DNA of 45,933 nucleotides from Desulfobacterales bacterium (GTDB taxonomy: Bacteria > Desulfobacterota > Desulfobacteria > Desulfobacterales > JAEINQ01): NCBI GenBank assembly GCA_016342285.1, contig JAEINQ010000058.1, positions 1 to 45,933 of the forward strand, in the 5' to 3' direction. The notes under the pieces were generated by a model. It saw nothing but the letters and a program-made list of their open reading frames with translations. It did not search any database and had not been told where the DNA came from. Within the stretch, counting starts at the first letter, position 1, and each line of letters starts with the position of its first letter. The position numbers were made by a program, and so were the translations under genes. Below, piece by piece: positions 1 through 6,522 of this stretch.

Positions 1-53
1 TCAGAGGTAAAGCCAAGCGTACCGCGTGTTTGCGTGAATTCGGCAACATCACT

Positions 54-76
54 TTCAACTCCCGCCGCCTCCACCA
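54..76 (+). other. Left attachment site: tmRNA (ssrA) 3'-end fragment
   Basis: The sequence TTCAACTCCCGCCGCC followed by TCCACCA is the T-loop, 3' T-stem strand, acceptor strand and CCA of a tmRNA. The five bases before the T-loop do not pair with CCCGC, so this is not the end of an intact ssrA gene. It is a duplicated att core, or ssrA lies beyond the window with another element between. Integrases often use the ssrA 3' end as their site, and the integrase gene ends about 100 bases away. Confidence 0.65.
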
Positions 77-132
77 TCACATGTTCAACAAATACAATGA
101 GTTAAACATTTTCGAAGGGTCGATTTCGGCCG

Positions 133-163
133 ATTGTGACCAAATTGTGTCCAATTGTGCCCA
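133..163 (+). repeat. Three direct repeats, likely integrase arm-binding sites
   Basis: Three consecutive copies of ATTGTGnCCA start at 133, 144 and 154, about one helical turn apart, between the att core and the end of the integrase gene. Two related copies occur at 6226 and 6238 near the other end of the element in the same orientation. Tandem arm sites at both ends are typical of tyrosine integrases with an N-terminal arm-binding domain. The function is inferred. Confidence 0.55.
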
Positions 164-179
164 AAAAAATCGGCCCTTC

Positions 180-1439
180 TCATTTGGTGGACTCAGCATA
201 GAGCTTTTCAAAGGCTGACCCATCGTTCCGGGTCAGATTCGGAATGTATCGGCCATAGGTGCGATAGATCATGGCCGTGTCCGCATGGCCCAAGGTCCGG
301 GCCACCCATTCCGGTGTTTCCCCTGATGCAAGCGCCCAGGATGCATAGGTGTGACGTGTTTCGTACATTCGCCGATACTGGAGCCCGCTTTTTACCATTG
401 CCCGCATCCAGACCTCTCTGAGCTTATCTTGAAGGATCGGCCGCCCCTGTGTGTTGATAAAAACGTAAGGGCTGTCAAATCCGTCAATCTGCCGCCTCTG
501 AGCTTGGAGCACAGCCAGAAGTGAAGGCCGGATTCCGATCATTCGACGGCTGAACTCGTTTTTAAGGTCTTCCTTTTCCCGGTTTCTTACCCGGCTGCGC
601 TCAATGTGGATGAACTCATCATCGATGGCTTCCCATTTAAGCGCCACTTGCTCCGAAGGCCTCAACCCCGTCTGAACGGCCAACTTGAAATACAGATGAT
701 ACCATTCAGGGATGAACTCAAGCAGGGTTTTCCATTCCTTGGTGTCAAAGGGCTGGACCCTGAACTTTCTGGCCTTCGGCAACTTGAGCCCTGCAAAGGG
801 ATCATGCAGATGGTGCCATTCGTATTGGCTGACCGCATCGTGCACGATGACCCGAAGCGGGATCATGATGTTTTGAATGCGCTTGCCCGAAAGGGGCTTG
901 CTGTATCGGTTTTTACAGCTTTTCAGTTCGGCAATAAATTTCTTCAGTCGGACCATCGACCAGAAATCAGAAAAAGGGCAATTTCCAAATTGCGGCACCA
1001 AGTGGGCTTTAAGGATGCTTTCATAGTCCCGGATCTGGCTTTCGCTCATTCCTGGCCTCATATCCTGCCACCACTTTTCGAGGTACTGTGAAAACGTCAC
1101 CTCGGATGGATCGATCTTGACCGTTTCCCCTTCAAGCTCGGCAAAATAGACCTTTCGCCGACTCTGGGGAAACCTCTTGGCGAACCTGAACACGCCATTT
1201 TCAATCTCGGCGACAATCAGGTCAAGCTGTCTTCGAAGTAATTTCCGGTTTGCCTTGGTATCGGAAAGGCCCGATCCTTCACGGACCCTTTCACCCAGGT
1301 ATCGAAAATTGACCCATAGCTTGCCGCCTCGGGCGTAGATCGATCCCTTGTCGCTTTTCTTCAATCGCTTACTTGTCGATTCCGATCGATTTTCATCTTC
1401 GCGGTATCGAGATAAGTCGATGACATTGCATGTTTTCAT
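180..1439 (-). CDS. int: Tyrosine recombinase / phage-type integrase
   Basis: Site-specific recombinase expected to integrate and excise the element at the tmRNA-like core. An N-terminal arm-binding domain of the DUF3596 type (GSIYARGGKLWVNFRY region) is followed by a SAM-like core-binding domain and the catalytic domain. Numbered from an upstream TTG at 1508, catalytic residues are R283 (TGLRPSE), a likely K316, R385 (ETRHTYAS), H408 (LGHAD) and nucleophile Y418 (TYGRY). The ATG at 1439 has a good ribosome site (AAAGGGGA) and is preferred over the TTG, giving 419 residues. It is last in the operon rep-xis-int. It lacks the extra motif of integron integrases, so it should not be the enzyme that moves the cassettes to its right. 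Confidence 0.93.
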   Translation of the reverse strand: MKTCNVIDLSRYREDENRSESTSKRLKKSDKGSIYARGGKLWVNFRYLGERVREGSGLSDTKANRKLLRRQLDLIVAEIENGVFRFAKRFPQSRRKVYFAELEGETVKIDPSEVTFSQYLEKWWQDMRPGMSESQIRDYESILKAHLVPQFGNCPFSDFWSMVRLKKFIAELKSCKNRYSKPLSGKRIQNIMIPLRVIVHDAVSQYEWHHLHDPFAGLKLPKARKFRVQPFDTKEWKTLLEFIPEWYHLYFKLAVQTGLRPSEQVALKWEAIDDEFIHIERSRVRNREKEDLKNEFSRRMIGIRPSLLAVLQAQRRQIDGFDSPYVFINTQGRPILQDKLREVWMRAMVKSGLQYRRMYETRHTYASWALASGETPEWVARTLGHADTAMIYRTYGRYIPNLTRNDGSAFEKLYAESTK

Positions 1440-1554
1440 CGATTCCCCTTTCCGCTTTTCCGATTCACCTCCCTTCGGTTCGGATGTCACTTTTCGACGT
1501 TTTCCCAAAAACGCCGATTTCGCAACCTACCACCGAAGGGAAAAGCTTGTCAAT

Positions 1555-1590
1555 TTCTCGGAGAATTACTTCCCGAAAGTTCTCGGAGAA
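1555..1590. promoter_or_regulatory. Paired palindromes upstream of int
   Basis: The perfect palindrome TTCTCGGAGAA occurs at 1555-1565 and again at 1580-1590, 25 bases apart, between the excisionase stop and the integrase start. Spacing near two helical turns suggests a dimeric DNA-binding protein, perhaps the excisionase-like protein controlling int. The binding partner is not shown by the sequence. Confidence 0.45.
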
Positions 1591-1610
1591 ATCCGCGGAA
1601 ACTCCGTAAA

Positions 1611-1829
1611 TCAGATATTGATACGGCTGTGTTTTTCCGTATCGGAAAAGTCTTTCCCCTGGAAAAGCCAGCTTTCGATGGAACTCCAGACAAAAAGCAT
1701 TTTCCTGCCCGTGGGCCTGACAAAATGCTCTCCCTCCCGAAGCTGCTTTTTCCAGACCAGATTCCGAATCGATCCCGGTGACATCTTGATTCGCTTGCTC
1801 AGTTCATCCGTGGTCAGATACTGTTCCAT
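1611..1829 (-). CDS. Excisionase / AlpA-like helix-turn-helix protein
   Basis: A 72-residue protein with a winged helix-turn-helix of the excisionase/AlpA kind: TTDELSKRIKMSPGSIRNLV forms the helix-turn-helix and RKMLFVWSSIESWL the wing and final helix. Such proteins bend DNA at att sites for excision or activate the integrase gene. The start has a strong ribosome site (GGAGGGG, nine bases upstream) that overlaps the end of the replication gene; only four bases separate the two reading frames. Translational coupling in one operon with rep and int is likely. Whether it acts as Xis or as a transcription factor cannot be told from sequence. Confidence 0.85.
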   Translation of the reverse strand: MEQYLTTDELSKRIKMSPGSIRNLVWKKQLREGEHFVRPTGRKMLFVWSSIESWLFQGKDFSDTEKHSRINI

Positions 1830-1833
1830 TGTC

Positions 1834-3168
1834 TCAATCCCCTCCTTGCAGGTTTAGTCGCTCCTGAGTTGCGGTTGCTCGTTTAAGCTGTTCATCCGTA
1901 AAATTTGAAGGCATCCCGTGGCGCCTTCGTTCTTTATCGACCTCAAGCATTTTTAAATCGGTTCGTTGATATTTGGCCCGTTTCCTCTCCACCTCATCCA
2001 TGAAGTTAAATGCGCCTTTTCCGTAAGTGTCTGCGTGATGCCTGAAACCATTCAGGGCCATTTTCAAGGTTGATGGCGGCAGATCCTTTGCCCCGTTCCA
2101 GCTTTCTAAATTCTGAGCCTCTATAGACGTGTGCAGTCCGTAGGCCTGGCTGAAAAGTTGCTCTTCTTTACCAGCTGAGGCTTTGAATCGAATCAAGGGA
2201 GTTGCCTTCAGGTTGCCACTAAAGCCACTCTGAACGGTTATCCACCAAGGAAAAGTCTTTCTCTGGGTGTGATGCTTGCCGGGGTTACTTTGAAATTTTA
2301 ACCATTTTTGGGTGCAGTAGGCCCAGACATTGTCAAGGCTGGCGAACAGCTCTCCGATTTTATCAATTCCCAGATCCTTGATGGCTTCACGCATTAGCTG
2401 AAACTCTGTCCGAATGATCCGCTTTCCATCGGGAACCTTTTCAAGACCCCAAATAGGAAACATCCAATATTTTTTCGACTGCTGTTTGATCTCAAGTGGC
2501 TTATCGTACAGCTTGGCCGACACCTTGCCTTTTCCAATGCTCATTCCGGTCATCTTGGCCTTATGAAAATGTGGCGAACAGTATGCCGACCGGGTGACGC
2601 GATACTGGATCAGATCCATTTTCCAGATACCTTCATCCATCAGCATATCGACACACAGATCGACCCGGCTTGGCTTGATCGATACGATACTGGCCCCTTG
2701 CCCTCGTAGAATCGATAAGAGCCGTTTAAGGGCCATCTTAGGGCCAAGACGCCATAGGGTTTCAGAACTGATCTCAGCGAAGACACTCGGTTTTGCTCCT
2801 GGTTCCATCCAATTGCCGATTCTCAAAGTGTACTCGCTGCCGACCAGAAACCATTCATAGCCTTCCTTACCGAAAGGCTTCACAAGGCATTTCATTTCCT
2901 GGCCGGCTGGATACGGCAAAAGTGAGACGGAAAAATCCTGGCGGTTATTCTTGGCGTAATTTTTCCAGTAAGTAAGCCTCTTGAAAAAACTGTTATCCAG
3001 CCAAGTTACATCAATAGAGAGGTCCAATTTATCGAGGTTTGAGCAAAGGATGGAAGCCTGCCCAAAATAGGCCGTTTTCACCTTTGCGGGGGGGCTGATA
3101 GTCATCTGCCCCCCTTTAGGGTCGTGCCGTGATTGTTTCGCTCTGGAAAATAAAAAGCCATGGAACAT
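1834..3168 (-). CDS. rep: Replication initiation protein, Rep_trans-like
   Basis: Probable initiator of rolling-circle-type replication for the excised element. Three stretches fit the Rep_trans/replication initiation factor family (PF02486): SRVDLCVDM, AKLYDKPLEIK and RIIRTEFQLMREAI, in that order. The C-terminal part is basic (KRKRAKYQ, ERRRHGMP). An alternative ATG at 3105 follows a G-rich ribosome site and may be the true start. The ATG at 3168 lies inside a long hairpin (3155-3210), so structure could control initiation. It follows a 54-residue gene and overlaps the ribosome site of the excisionase gene. The family assignment rests on motifs only and the catalytic tyrosine was not identified. 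Confidence 0.75.
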   Translation of the reverse strand: MFHGFLFSRAKQSRHDPKGGQMTISPPAKVKTAYFGQASILCSNLDKLDLSIDVTWLDNSFFKRLTYWKNYAKNNRQDFSVSLLPYPAGQEMKCLVKPFGKEGYEWFLVGSEYTLRIGNWMEPGAKPSVFAEISSETLWRLGPKMALKRLLSILRGQGASIVSIKPSRVDLCVDMLMDEGIWKMDLIQYRVTRSAYCSPHFHKAKMTGMSIGKGKVSAKLYDKPLEIKQQSKKYWMFPIWGLEKVPDGKRIIRTEFQLMREAIKDLGIDKIGELFASLDNVWAYCTQKWLKFQSNPGKHHTQRKTFPWWITVQSGFSGNLKATPLIRFKASAGKEEQLFSQAYGLHTSIEAQNLESWNGAKDLPPSTLKMALNGFRHHADTYGKGAFNFMDEVERKRAKYQRTDLKMLEVDKERRRHGMPSNFTDEQLKRATATQERLNLQGGD

Positions 3169-3210
3169 ACCCTTTAGTGTTGTTAGACACTTGTGGTACG
3201 TCCATGGCTT
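3155..3210. repeat. Long imperfect hairpin upstream of rep: origin or translational switch candidate
   Basis: A 10-base perfect inverted repeat, AAGCCATGGA (3155-3164) and TCCATGGCTT (3201-3210), encloses further complementary pieces: ATACC with GGTAC, and AGTGT with ACACT around a six-base loop. It sits at the start of the replication gene, where initiators of this type often have their double-strand origin, and covers the upstream rep start codon. A second 8-base inverted repeat, CTACTATG/CATAGTAG, lies at about 3263-3291. Either an origin or an mRNA switch is possible. Confidence 0.5.
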
Positions 3211-3262
3211 GCTATTGGCCTAAGCCTTCGCTGGCTACGGGACGTGGGATGTTTTAGAGCTA

Positions 3263-3427
3263 CTATGCCGTTCCTTCAGCCATAGTAGAGTTTAATAGGA
3301 TGCCAAATTTCCTCCCGGCGGGCAGCATCTCATACCACCTACGCTCGCCTTCACTTCCTTCAACTTCAATCAGTATCGGTAAGTCTTCAGATTTGATTTT
3401 CATCGTTTTCTTGATTTCCGGTTTCAT
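3263..3427 (-). CDS. Small protein of unknown function (54 aa)
   Basis: A short reading frame with a strong ribosome site (GGGAGGA, nine bases before ATG) that starts 19 bases after the ribbon-helix-helix gene ends. The product begins MKPEIKKTMKIKSEDLPILI and ends with YEMLPAGRKFGILLNST and a short tail. It has no signal peptide or membrane segment. The basic start and acidic middle recall small regulatory or adaptor proteins of plasmids, but I do not recognise the family. Position between the RHH gene and rep suggests a role in replication or copy control. The ribosome site and spacing are the main reasons to accept it. Confidence 0.55.
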   Translation of the reverse strand: MKPEIKKTMKIKSEDLPILIEVEGSEGERRWYEMLPAGRKFGILLNSTMAEGTA

Positions 3428-3446
3428 TGTCGGTTCCTCCCATTTT

Positions 3447-3794
3447 TTACAGTTTAATAGTTTTGAGTTGATGAAGGGTAAAAAGTGCCGTGTGCAATTT
3501 TTCTGAAGAGATTAGCTTCCCCTCTGGCGAGATCGAATTTCCAATGGCATCGAAGGCCTCGCAAAGCTGTGAAAGCTTGCCATCGGATTCCAGAACAGCC
3601 GGGTTCACCTCTTCAAAGTTGTCTCGATCAATACCTTCCGGCAAAGGAAAGCGAACCTGGAACCGAGTCCGCAAAGCCAGATTAATCAGGACGCTGACTG
3701 AAATATTCAATTGCTCTGAGACTGCTTTAACGGTTTCCAGTACATCGGGTTCTAAGGTAATCGAGATTGTGGGTCTTTTTCTTTTTGGTGTCAT
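3447..3794 (-). CDS. Ribbon-helix-helix DNA-binding protein
   Basis: A 115-residue protein whose first 45 residues form a ribbon-helix-helix fold: a basic start, the strand RPTISITLEP, then helices DVLETVKAVSEQLN and SVSVLINLALRTRF. The C-terminal half is acidic and unassigned. Such proteins act as dimeric repressors or as accessory DNA binders in plasmid replication and transfer. It is the first gene of the leftward operon and has a good ribosome site (GGAGGT). A promoter with perfect TTGACA and an inverted repeat across the -10 region lies just upstream, so autorepression is likely. Confidence 0.85.
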   Translation of the reverse strand: MTPKRKRPTISITLEPDVLETVKAVSEQLNISVSVLINLALRTRFQVRFPLPEGIDRDNFEEVNPAVLESDGKLSQLCEAFDAIGNSISPEGKLISSEKLHTALFTLHQLKTIKL

Positions 3795-3831
3795 TATGAC
3801 CTCCGCTTATGCAATGTTGTGTATTGCGTTG

Positions 3832-3869
3832 TCGTGCACTACATTACGCACGAGCTTTGCCATTGTCAA
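3832..3869 (-). promoter_or_regulatory. Promoter and operator of the integrase operon
   Basis: On the minus strand a perfect -35 box TTGACA (3869-3864) is followed after 17 bases by TAATGT (3846-3841). The inverted repeat TCGTGC (3832-3837) / GCACGA (3848-3853) straddles the -10 box and could be the operator of the ribbon-helix-helix protein. The -10 box is weak, matching three of six consensus bases. Confidence 0.55.
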
Positions 3870-4132
3870 GCATAAAATGATGTCCAGTTAAGTTTTTTTC
3901 GACTGAAGGACAAGTTTCAACCAGGTTTACCGGAAGGGTTGACGATTGCTTAACGGAATTAGCGAGATGTTCGTTAACATGCCGTATGGCAGAAAACTGA
4001 GCATGTAAAAAAGCGCAAAAATGCCATAACTATCTGTTTATTTATGCATCTTAGTGGAAATTGAAATATTCAAACCAACAAATTTTGATAGTATTTCATG
4101 AACACAATGGATTTATTGACAAAAGTGGACAT
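3870..4132. other. AT-rich spacer without a convincing gene
   Basis: No reading frame with a ribosome site is visible. The base composition is clearly lower in GC than the chromosome to the right. On the plus strand TTGACA at 4116-4121 with TAATGT at 4140-4145 (18-base spacing) is a possible promoter reading into the cassette array. This stretch may hold a decayed cassette or the leading end of the array. Confidence 0.4.
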
Positions 4133-4208
4133 TATGAACTAATGTGACTGAGTGTTTACTGAGCATGATTGGACAAAAACGAGCAGCTCATCAATCTATA
4201 TGTTAGCC
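4133..4208 (+). repeat. Possible attC-like site before the first cassette
   Basis: TATGAAC (4133-4139), then TGACTGAG (4145-4152), pairs with CTCATCA (4187-4193) with one unpaired G, followed by GTTAGCC (4202-4208). An unpaired base in the first arm is a mark of attC recombination hairpins. The right-hand GTTAGCC is convincing because the matching GGCTAAC closes the next cassette; the left half is weaker. Confidence 0.4.
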
Positions 4209-4245
4209 ATCTGTTGAAGAGAGGCGCAATGAATGAGGAATCGTT

Positions 4246-4719
4246 ATGAAGAGTGGTGACCGAATATTGCCAATAATAATGGTGCTTGCGGCATTCATAT
4301 TCGTTGCTCTTTCAGTCTTTATTTCCAGCCAAAGAGACTTAACAAGCTTGGAGAATACTTTGCTTCAAGCATTCGGCCTTGGATTGGGACTAATTGGTTC
4401 ATTTATGTTTGGGAAGCAGTCCGCAAAGGAAGCAGCAAAAGAGATAATTAAGCCTCATGCGCGGTCAGCTTTTAGAAGGCTAATATCACTTTACGAAAGC
4501 CTTTCGAGAGTCGGTTTTGCGATTGAAAATTGCCACAACAGCCCGGAAAGTCAATCTCCTACTATGGCAAAGCTTCAGGCAATTGTTATTGAGCAGCTTT
4601 CAACTGCTGATGATGCCTTAGAAGACTGGAATGATATTGTTCCTGAAGAAGTATCTGAATTGAAAATTAGATTGGAAAAGTCCAGATTAAATGGGAGAAA
4701 CAATGAGCAAGCCAATTAA
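4246..4719 (+). CDS. Cassette 1 protein A: two-helix membrane protein with coiled coil
   Basis: A 157-residue protein with two N-terminal membrane helices, ILPIIMVLAAFIFVALSVFI and the segment TLLQAFGLGLGLIGSFMFG, then a cytoplasmic helical tail with repeated hydrophobic spacing (SAFRRLISLYESLSRV). No enzyme motif is seen and I do not recognise the family. The ribosome site GAGGAA lies six bases before ATG. Its end overlaps the next gene by 17 bases, so the two products are probably made together and may act together. It occupies a cassette that starts with GTTAGCC at 4202 and is AT-rich compared with the chromosome. Confidence 0.75.
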   Translation: MKSGDRILPIIMVLAAFIFVALSVFISSQRDLTSLENTLLQAFGLGLGLIGSFMFGKQSAKEAAKEIIKPHARSAFRRLISLYESLSRVGFAIENCHNSPESQSPTMAKLQAIVIEQLSTADDALEDWNDIVPEEVSELKIRLEKSRLNGRNNEQAN

Positions 4720-5152
4720 AGCCAAAGTTGCTCGAATTCTAAACTCGAGAGAAATCGTTATAAATGCTGGCACTGAACAAGGCGTAGCGGTGGATATGTA
4801 TTTTGACGTTATGGATCCGAACGGCGAGGATATTAAGGATCCTGATACAGGAGAGGTTTTGGGGTCAGTTCAGCGACCAAAAGTTAGAGTGAAAGTTACA
4901 CAAGCACATGAAAAGTTGTCTGTGGCAATGACCTACAAAAAACAGGAAGTTAATGTTGGTGGTTCAGGCACAGGTTTTATGGCTGATGTGGGGTTGTTGT
5001 CTAGAACATTAATGCCACCTAAATACATAACGAAGTACGAAACATTAAAAACTACAGAAAAGACTTGGGAAGATTTGAGCGAAGAGGAAAGTTTCGTAAA
5101 AACAGGGGACCCTGTTGTTCAGGTAATCCAGGCTATTCTTGATGAGGAATAA
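4703..5152 (+). CDS. Cassette 1 protein B: FlgT C-terminal-like domain protein
   Basis: About 149 residues. The first 70 (AKVARILNSREIVINAGTEQ, then GVAVDMYFDVMD and DPDTGEVLGSVQ) resemble the SH3-like C-terminal domain found in FlgT and related beta-barrel proteins. The rest is hydrophilic and has no assigned domain. ATG at 4703 is preferred because GGGAGA lies six bases upstream; another ATG at 4691 is in frame. No signal peptide is present, so it should be cytoplasmic, possibly bound to the membrane protein encoded just before it. It ends immediately before the attC hairpin, as is usual for the last gene of a cassette. The function is unknown. Confidence 0.75.
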   Translation: MSKPIKAKVARILNSREIVINAGTEQGVAVDMYFDVMDPNGEDIKDPDTGEVLGSVQRPKVRVKVTQAHEKLSVAMTYKKQEVNVGGSGTGFMADVGLLSRTLMPPKYITKYETLKTTEKTWEDLSEEESFVKTGDPVVQVIQAILDEE

Positions 5153-5153
5153 T

Positions 5154-5220
5154 GGCTAACAAGGCGCCAATTCGCACCTTCGGTGCCGGACGCTCCGCGC
5201 CGTTGCGCTTAACGTTAAGG
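5154..5220 (+). repeat. attC site closing cassette 1
   Basis: GGCTAAC (5154-5160) is the exact complement of GTTAGCC at the cassette's own start (4202-4208), as expected for a circularised integron cassette. Arm AAGGCGCCAA pairs with TTGCGCTT with unpaired extra bases. The centre folds as GCACC/GGTGC, and the site ends in AAC-GTTAAGG (5214-5220). It lies two bases after the stop codon of the preceding gene. Confidence 0.8.
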
Positions 5221-5243
5221 CCCTATCAATTTGAGGTAATTAT

Positions 5244-5729
5244 ATGAAGGATGCGATTATTGCCGGCATGATATCAGGCTTAATGTCGCCCGCGATATTA
5301 TCTTGGTTGAAACACAAAATCATCTGGAAAGCCCAAAAGAGAAATGAGATTAAAATATCTGCTTTTACAGATACCTTGACAGCTTTGAGTTCTCTTGAGA
5401 CAGATGCCTTGGATACGGAACTTCAATCAAACAAAAAAGAGTACAAAGGTTCTATGCGTGTGGTGGAGTTACGACCAGAGACTATTGTTTTAATGGAAAA
5501 ATCCAGAGGGATGGTAAGGGCCTTTTTTTCTGAAGCTACCTTTAAATACGTTGATAAAGCTTTGAGAGACAAGGTGTCAATTGAAAATATTCCTAATATT
5601 GAGTTCGACGAAAGTCGTACAACTGCAATTATCGCGATGTCGGAAGAATTAGGTATTAATGAATCATCATTCTGGGAAGCCATAACATCCGGCTTCAAGG
5701 GCTGGCACAAAAAGCCGCGCCACCCCTGA
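5244..5729 (+). CDS. Cassette 2 protein: membrane-anchored, unknown function
   Basis: A 161-residue protein with one N-terminal hydrophobic segment (AIIAGMISGLMSPAILSWL) followed by a basic patch (KHKIIWKAQKR), then a soluble, mostly helical domain. The layout suggests an inner-membrane anchor with a cytoplasmic domain. No catalytic motif is recognised. The ribosome site GAGGT lies seven bases before ATG and 24 bases after the cassette junction. The last 17 codons run into the attC hairpin (5680-5744), so the C-terminus is encoded by the recombination site itself, which happens in some cassettes. Confidence 0.75.
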   Translation: MKDAIIAGMISGLMSPAILSWLKHKIIWKAQKRNEIKISAFTDTLTALSSLETDALDTELQSNKKEYKGSMRVVELRPETIVLMEKSRGMVRAFFSEATFKYVDKALRDKVSIENIPNIEFDESRTTAIIAMSEELGINESSFWEAITSGFKGWHKKPRHP

Positions 5730-5744
5730 GCCGGGGCGTTATGT
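5680..5744 (+). repeat. attC site closing cassette 2
   Basis: CCATAAC (5680-5686) and GTTATGT (5738-5744) are the outer boxes. Inner arms CCGGCTTCA (5689-5697) and TGAGCCGG (5727-5734) pair with one unpaired T. The cassette start GTTAAGG differs by one base from the complement of the outer box. The site overlaps the 3' end of the gene in this cassette. Confidence 0.72.
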
Positions 5745-5769
5745 GAATACTCCATAAAAGGATGATCAA

Positions 5770-5991
5770 ATGAAACCATCCAATAAAGACCTTATTACAT
5801 GTGGATTCTGCGGCCATTCATGCAACAGGCCAGAATCCGAATTTCCAGAATCTGGAACACCCATTGAAGACATTAAATTCTTAAGAGACAAAAGATTCCG
5901 AGCTATGCTTTGTACAGGATGTAATAAGTACACCATCTATGCCCCATCAGACAAAATTATTGAATCCGTTGCGGCTAAATACAAGGTATAA
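5770..5991 (+). CDS. Cassette 3 protein: small zinc-ribbon protein
   Basis: A 73-residue protein with two cysteine pairs, CGFCGH near residue 11 and CTGC near residue 48, spaced as in a zinc ribbon. A short helix and basic tail follow (SVAAKYKV). The ribosome site AAGGA lies seven bases before ATG. Zinc ribbons of this size bind nucleic acid or act as subunits of larger complexes; nothing here decides between them. It lies between the second and third attC sites and so is a mobile cassette gene. Confidence 0.75.
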   Translation: MKPSNKDLITCGFCGHSCNRPESEFPESGTPIEDIKFLRDKRFRAMLCTGCNKYTIYAPSDKIIESVAAKYKV

Positions 5992-6157
5992 AACCATGAC
6001 GAATAGAATCATATTCAAGAGTACAAAATTTATAAACCGCCCCTGGATGTGCCGCCGCAAATCTAATAGTTTTTTCAATATGTGGAAGCGCTAAGGCTTC
6101 TTTCAATTCTTCATAGCATCTTTTATAGTCGGGTATAAATTCTTTACGGTTGTTCAT
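5975..6157 (-). CDS. Possible small cassette gene on the opposite strand
   Basis: A 60-residue reading frame with ribosome site AAAGGG seven bases before ATG. The product has the segment YEELKEALALPHIEKTIRFA and reads like a real globular protein. It converges on the zinc-ribbon gene and overlaps its end by 17 bases, filling the remaining space of cassette 3. Antisense genes occur in cassettes, often with their own promoter. There is no recognised family, and it could be a chance frame. Confidence 0.4.
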   Translation of the reverse strand: MNNRKEFIPDYKRCYEELKEALALPHIEKTIRFAAAHPGAVYKFCTLEYDSIRHGFIPCI

Positions 6158-6171
6158 GATTAAACCCTTTC

Positions 6172-6232
6172 ACATAACCATCGGTTGAACTTGACCACAA
6201 AAAGACGTGGCGAGTTACCCGTGACGTTGTGC
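6172..6232 (+). repeat. attC site closing cassette 3
   Basis: ACATAAC (6172-6178) is the exact complement of the cassette's own start GTTATGT (5738-5744). Arm GGTTGAACT (6183-6191) pairs with AGTTACC (6213-6219) with two extra bases, and CCAC/GTGG closes the centre. It ends with GTTGTGC (6226-6232). The match of both ends of the cassette is strong evidence for an integron-type origin. Confidence 0.7.
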
Positions 6233-6247
6233 CCAAAACTGTGCCCA
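6226..6247 (+). repeat. Right-end copies of the integrase arm repeat
   Basis: GTTGTGCCCA (6226-6235) and ACTGTGCCCA (6238-6247) match the ATTGTGnCCA repeats at 133-163, with the same orientation and similar 12-base spacing. They lie about 145 bases inside the right att core. The first copy also forms the last box of the attC site, so one of the two readings may be coincidence. Confidence 0.45.
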
Positions 6248-6390
6248 CATCTATTGATGGTTGTTAATATTATCTGTGAGTGTGTGACATCCGAACCAAA
6301 GAGAAACTTACCGAAAAAGCCAGTTATCATATCAGTTTACGTCACTTTTAAACATGCCTAACCAATTGATATAATAGGTATATTCTAGGG

Positions 6391-6406
6391 TTCAGCTCCC
6401 GCCGCC
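6391..6406 (+). other. Right attachment-site core
   Basis: TTCAGCTCCCGCCGCC matches the left core at 54-69 with one difference. AT-rich element DNA ends here and GC-rich chromosome begins. Between 6248 and 6390 no gene is visible. Confidence 0.55.
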
Positions 6407-6522
6407 CGGCGGGGCCATGAGCCACGTGTCGGCGGCAGCGGCTTGATGGGCCGGCAGATTCTTTCCCAAGCTGAGCGGCAACCTCAAAAATCGCTCAACC
6501 TATGTCTTTAAAATGCCTTTTA

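Larger units (their letters stand above)
54..6406. mobile_element. Integrated site-specific element carrying a gene-cassette array
   Basis: The segment lies between two 16-base cores that differ at one base (54-69 and 6391-6406) and match the end of a tmRNA gene. Inside are a tyrosine integrase next to the left core, an excisionase-like protein, a replication initiator and a ribbon-helix-helix protein in one leftward operon, then an AT-rich cassette array. Composition changes to high-GC chromosome just right of 6406. The gene set (int, AlpA-like, rep) is that of small integrative elements or phage satellites. No relaxase of the Mob type, capsid gene or transposase is visible. Boundaries are inferred from the repeated core. 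Confidence 0.7.

Noticed and set aside
180..1439. Integrase as an integron integrase (IntI)
   Set aside because: It has an N-terminal DUF3596-type arm domain and phage-type C-terminus; the extra IntI helix region is not seen.
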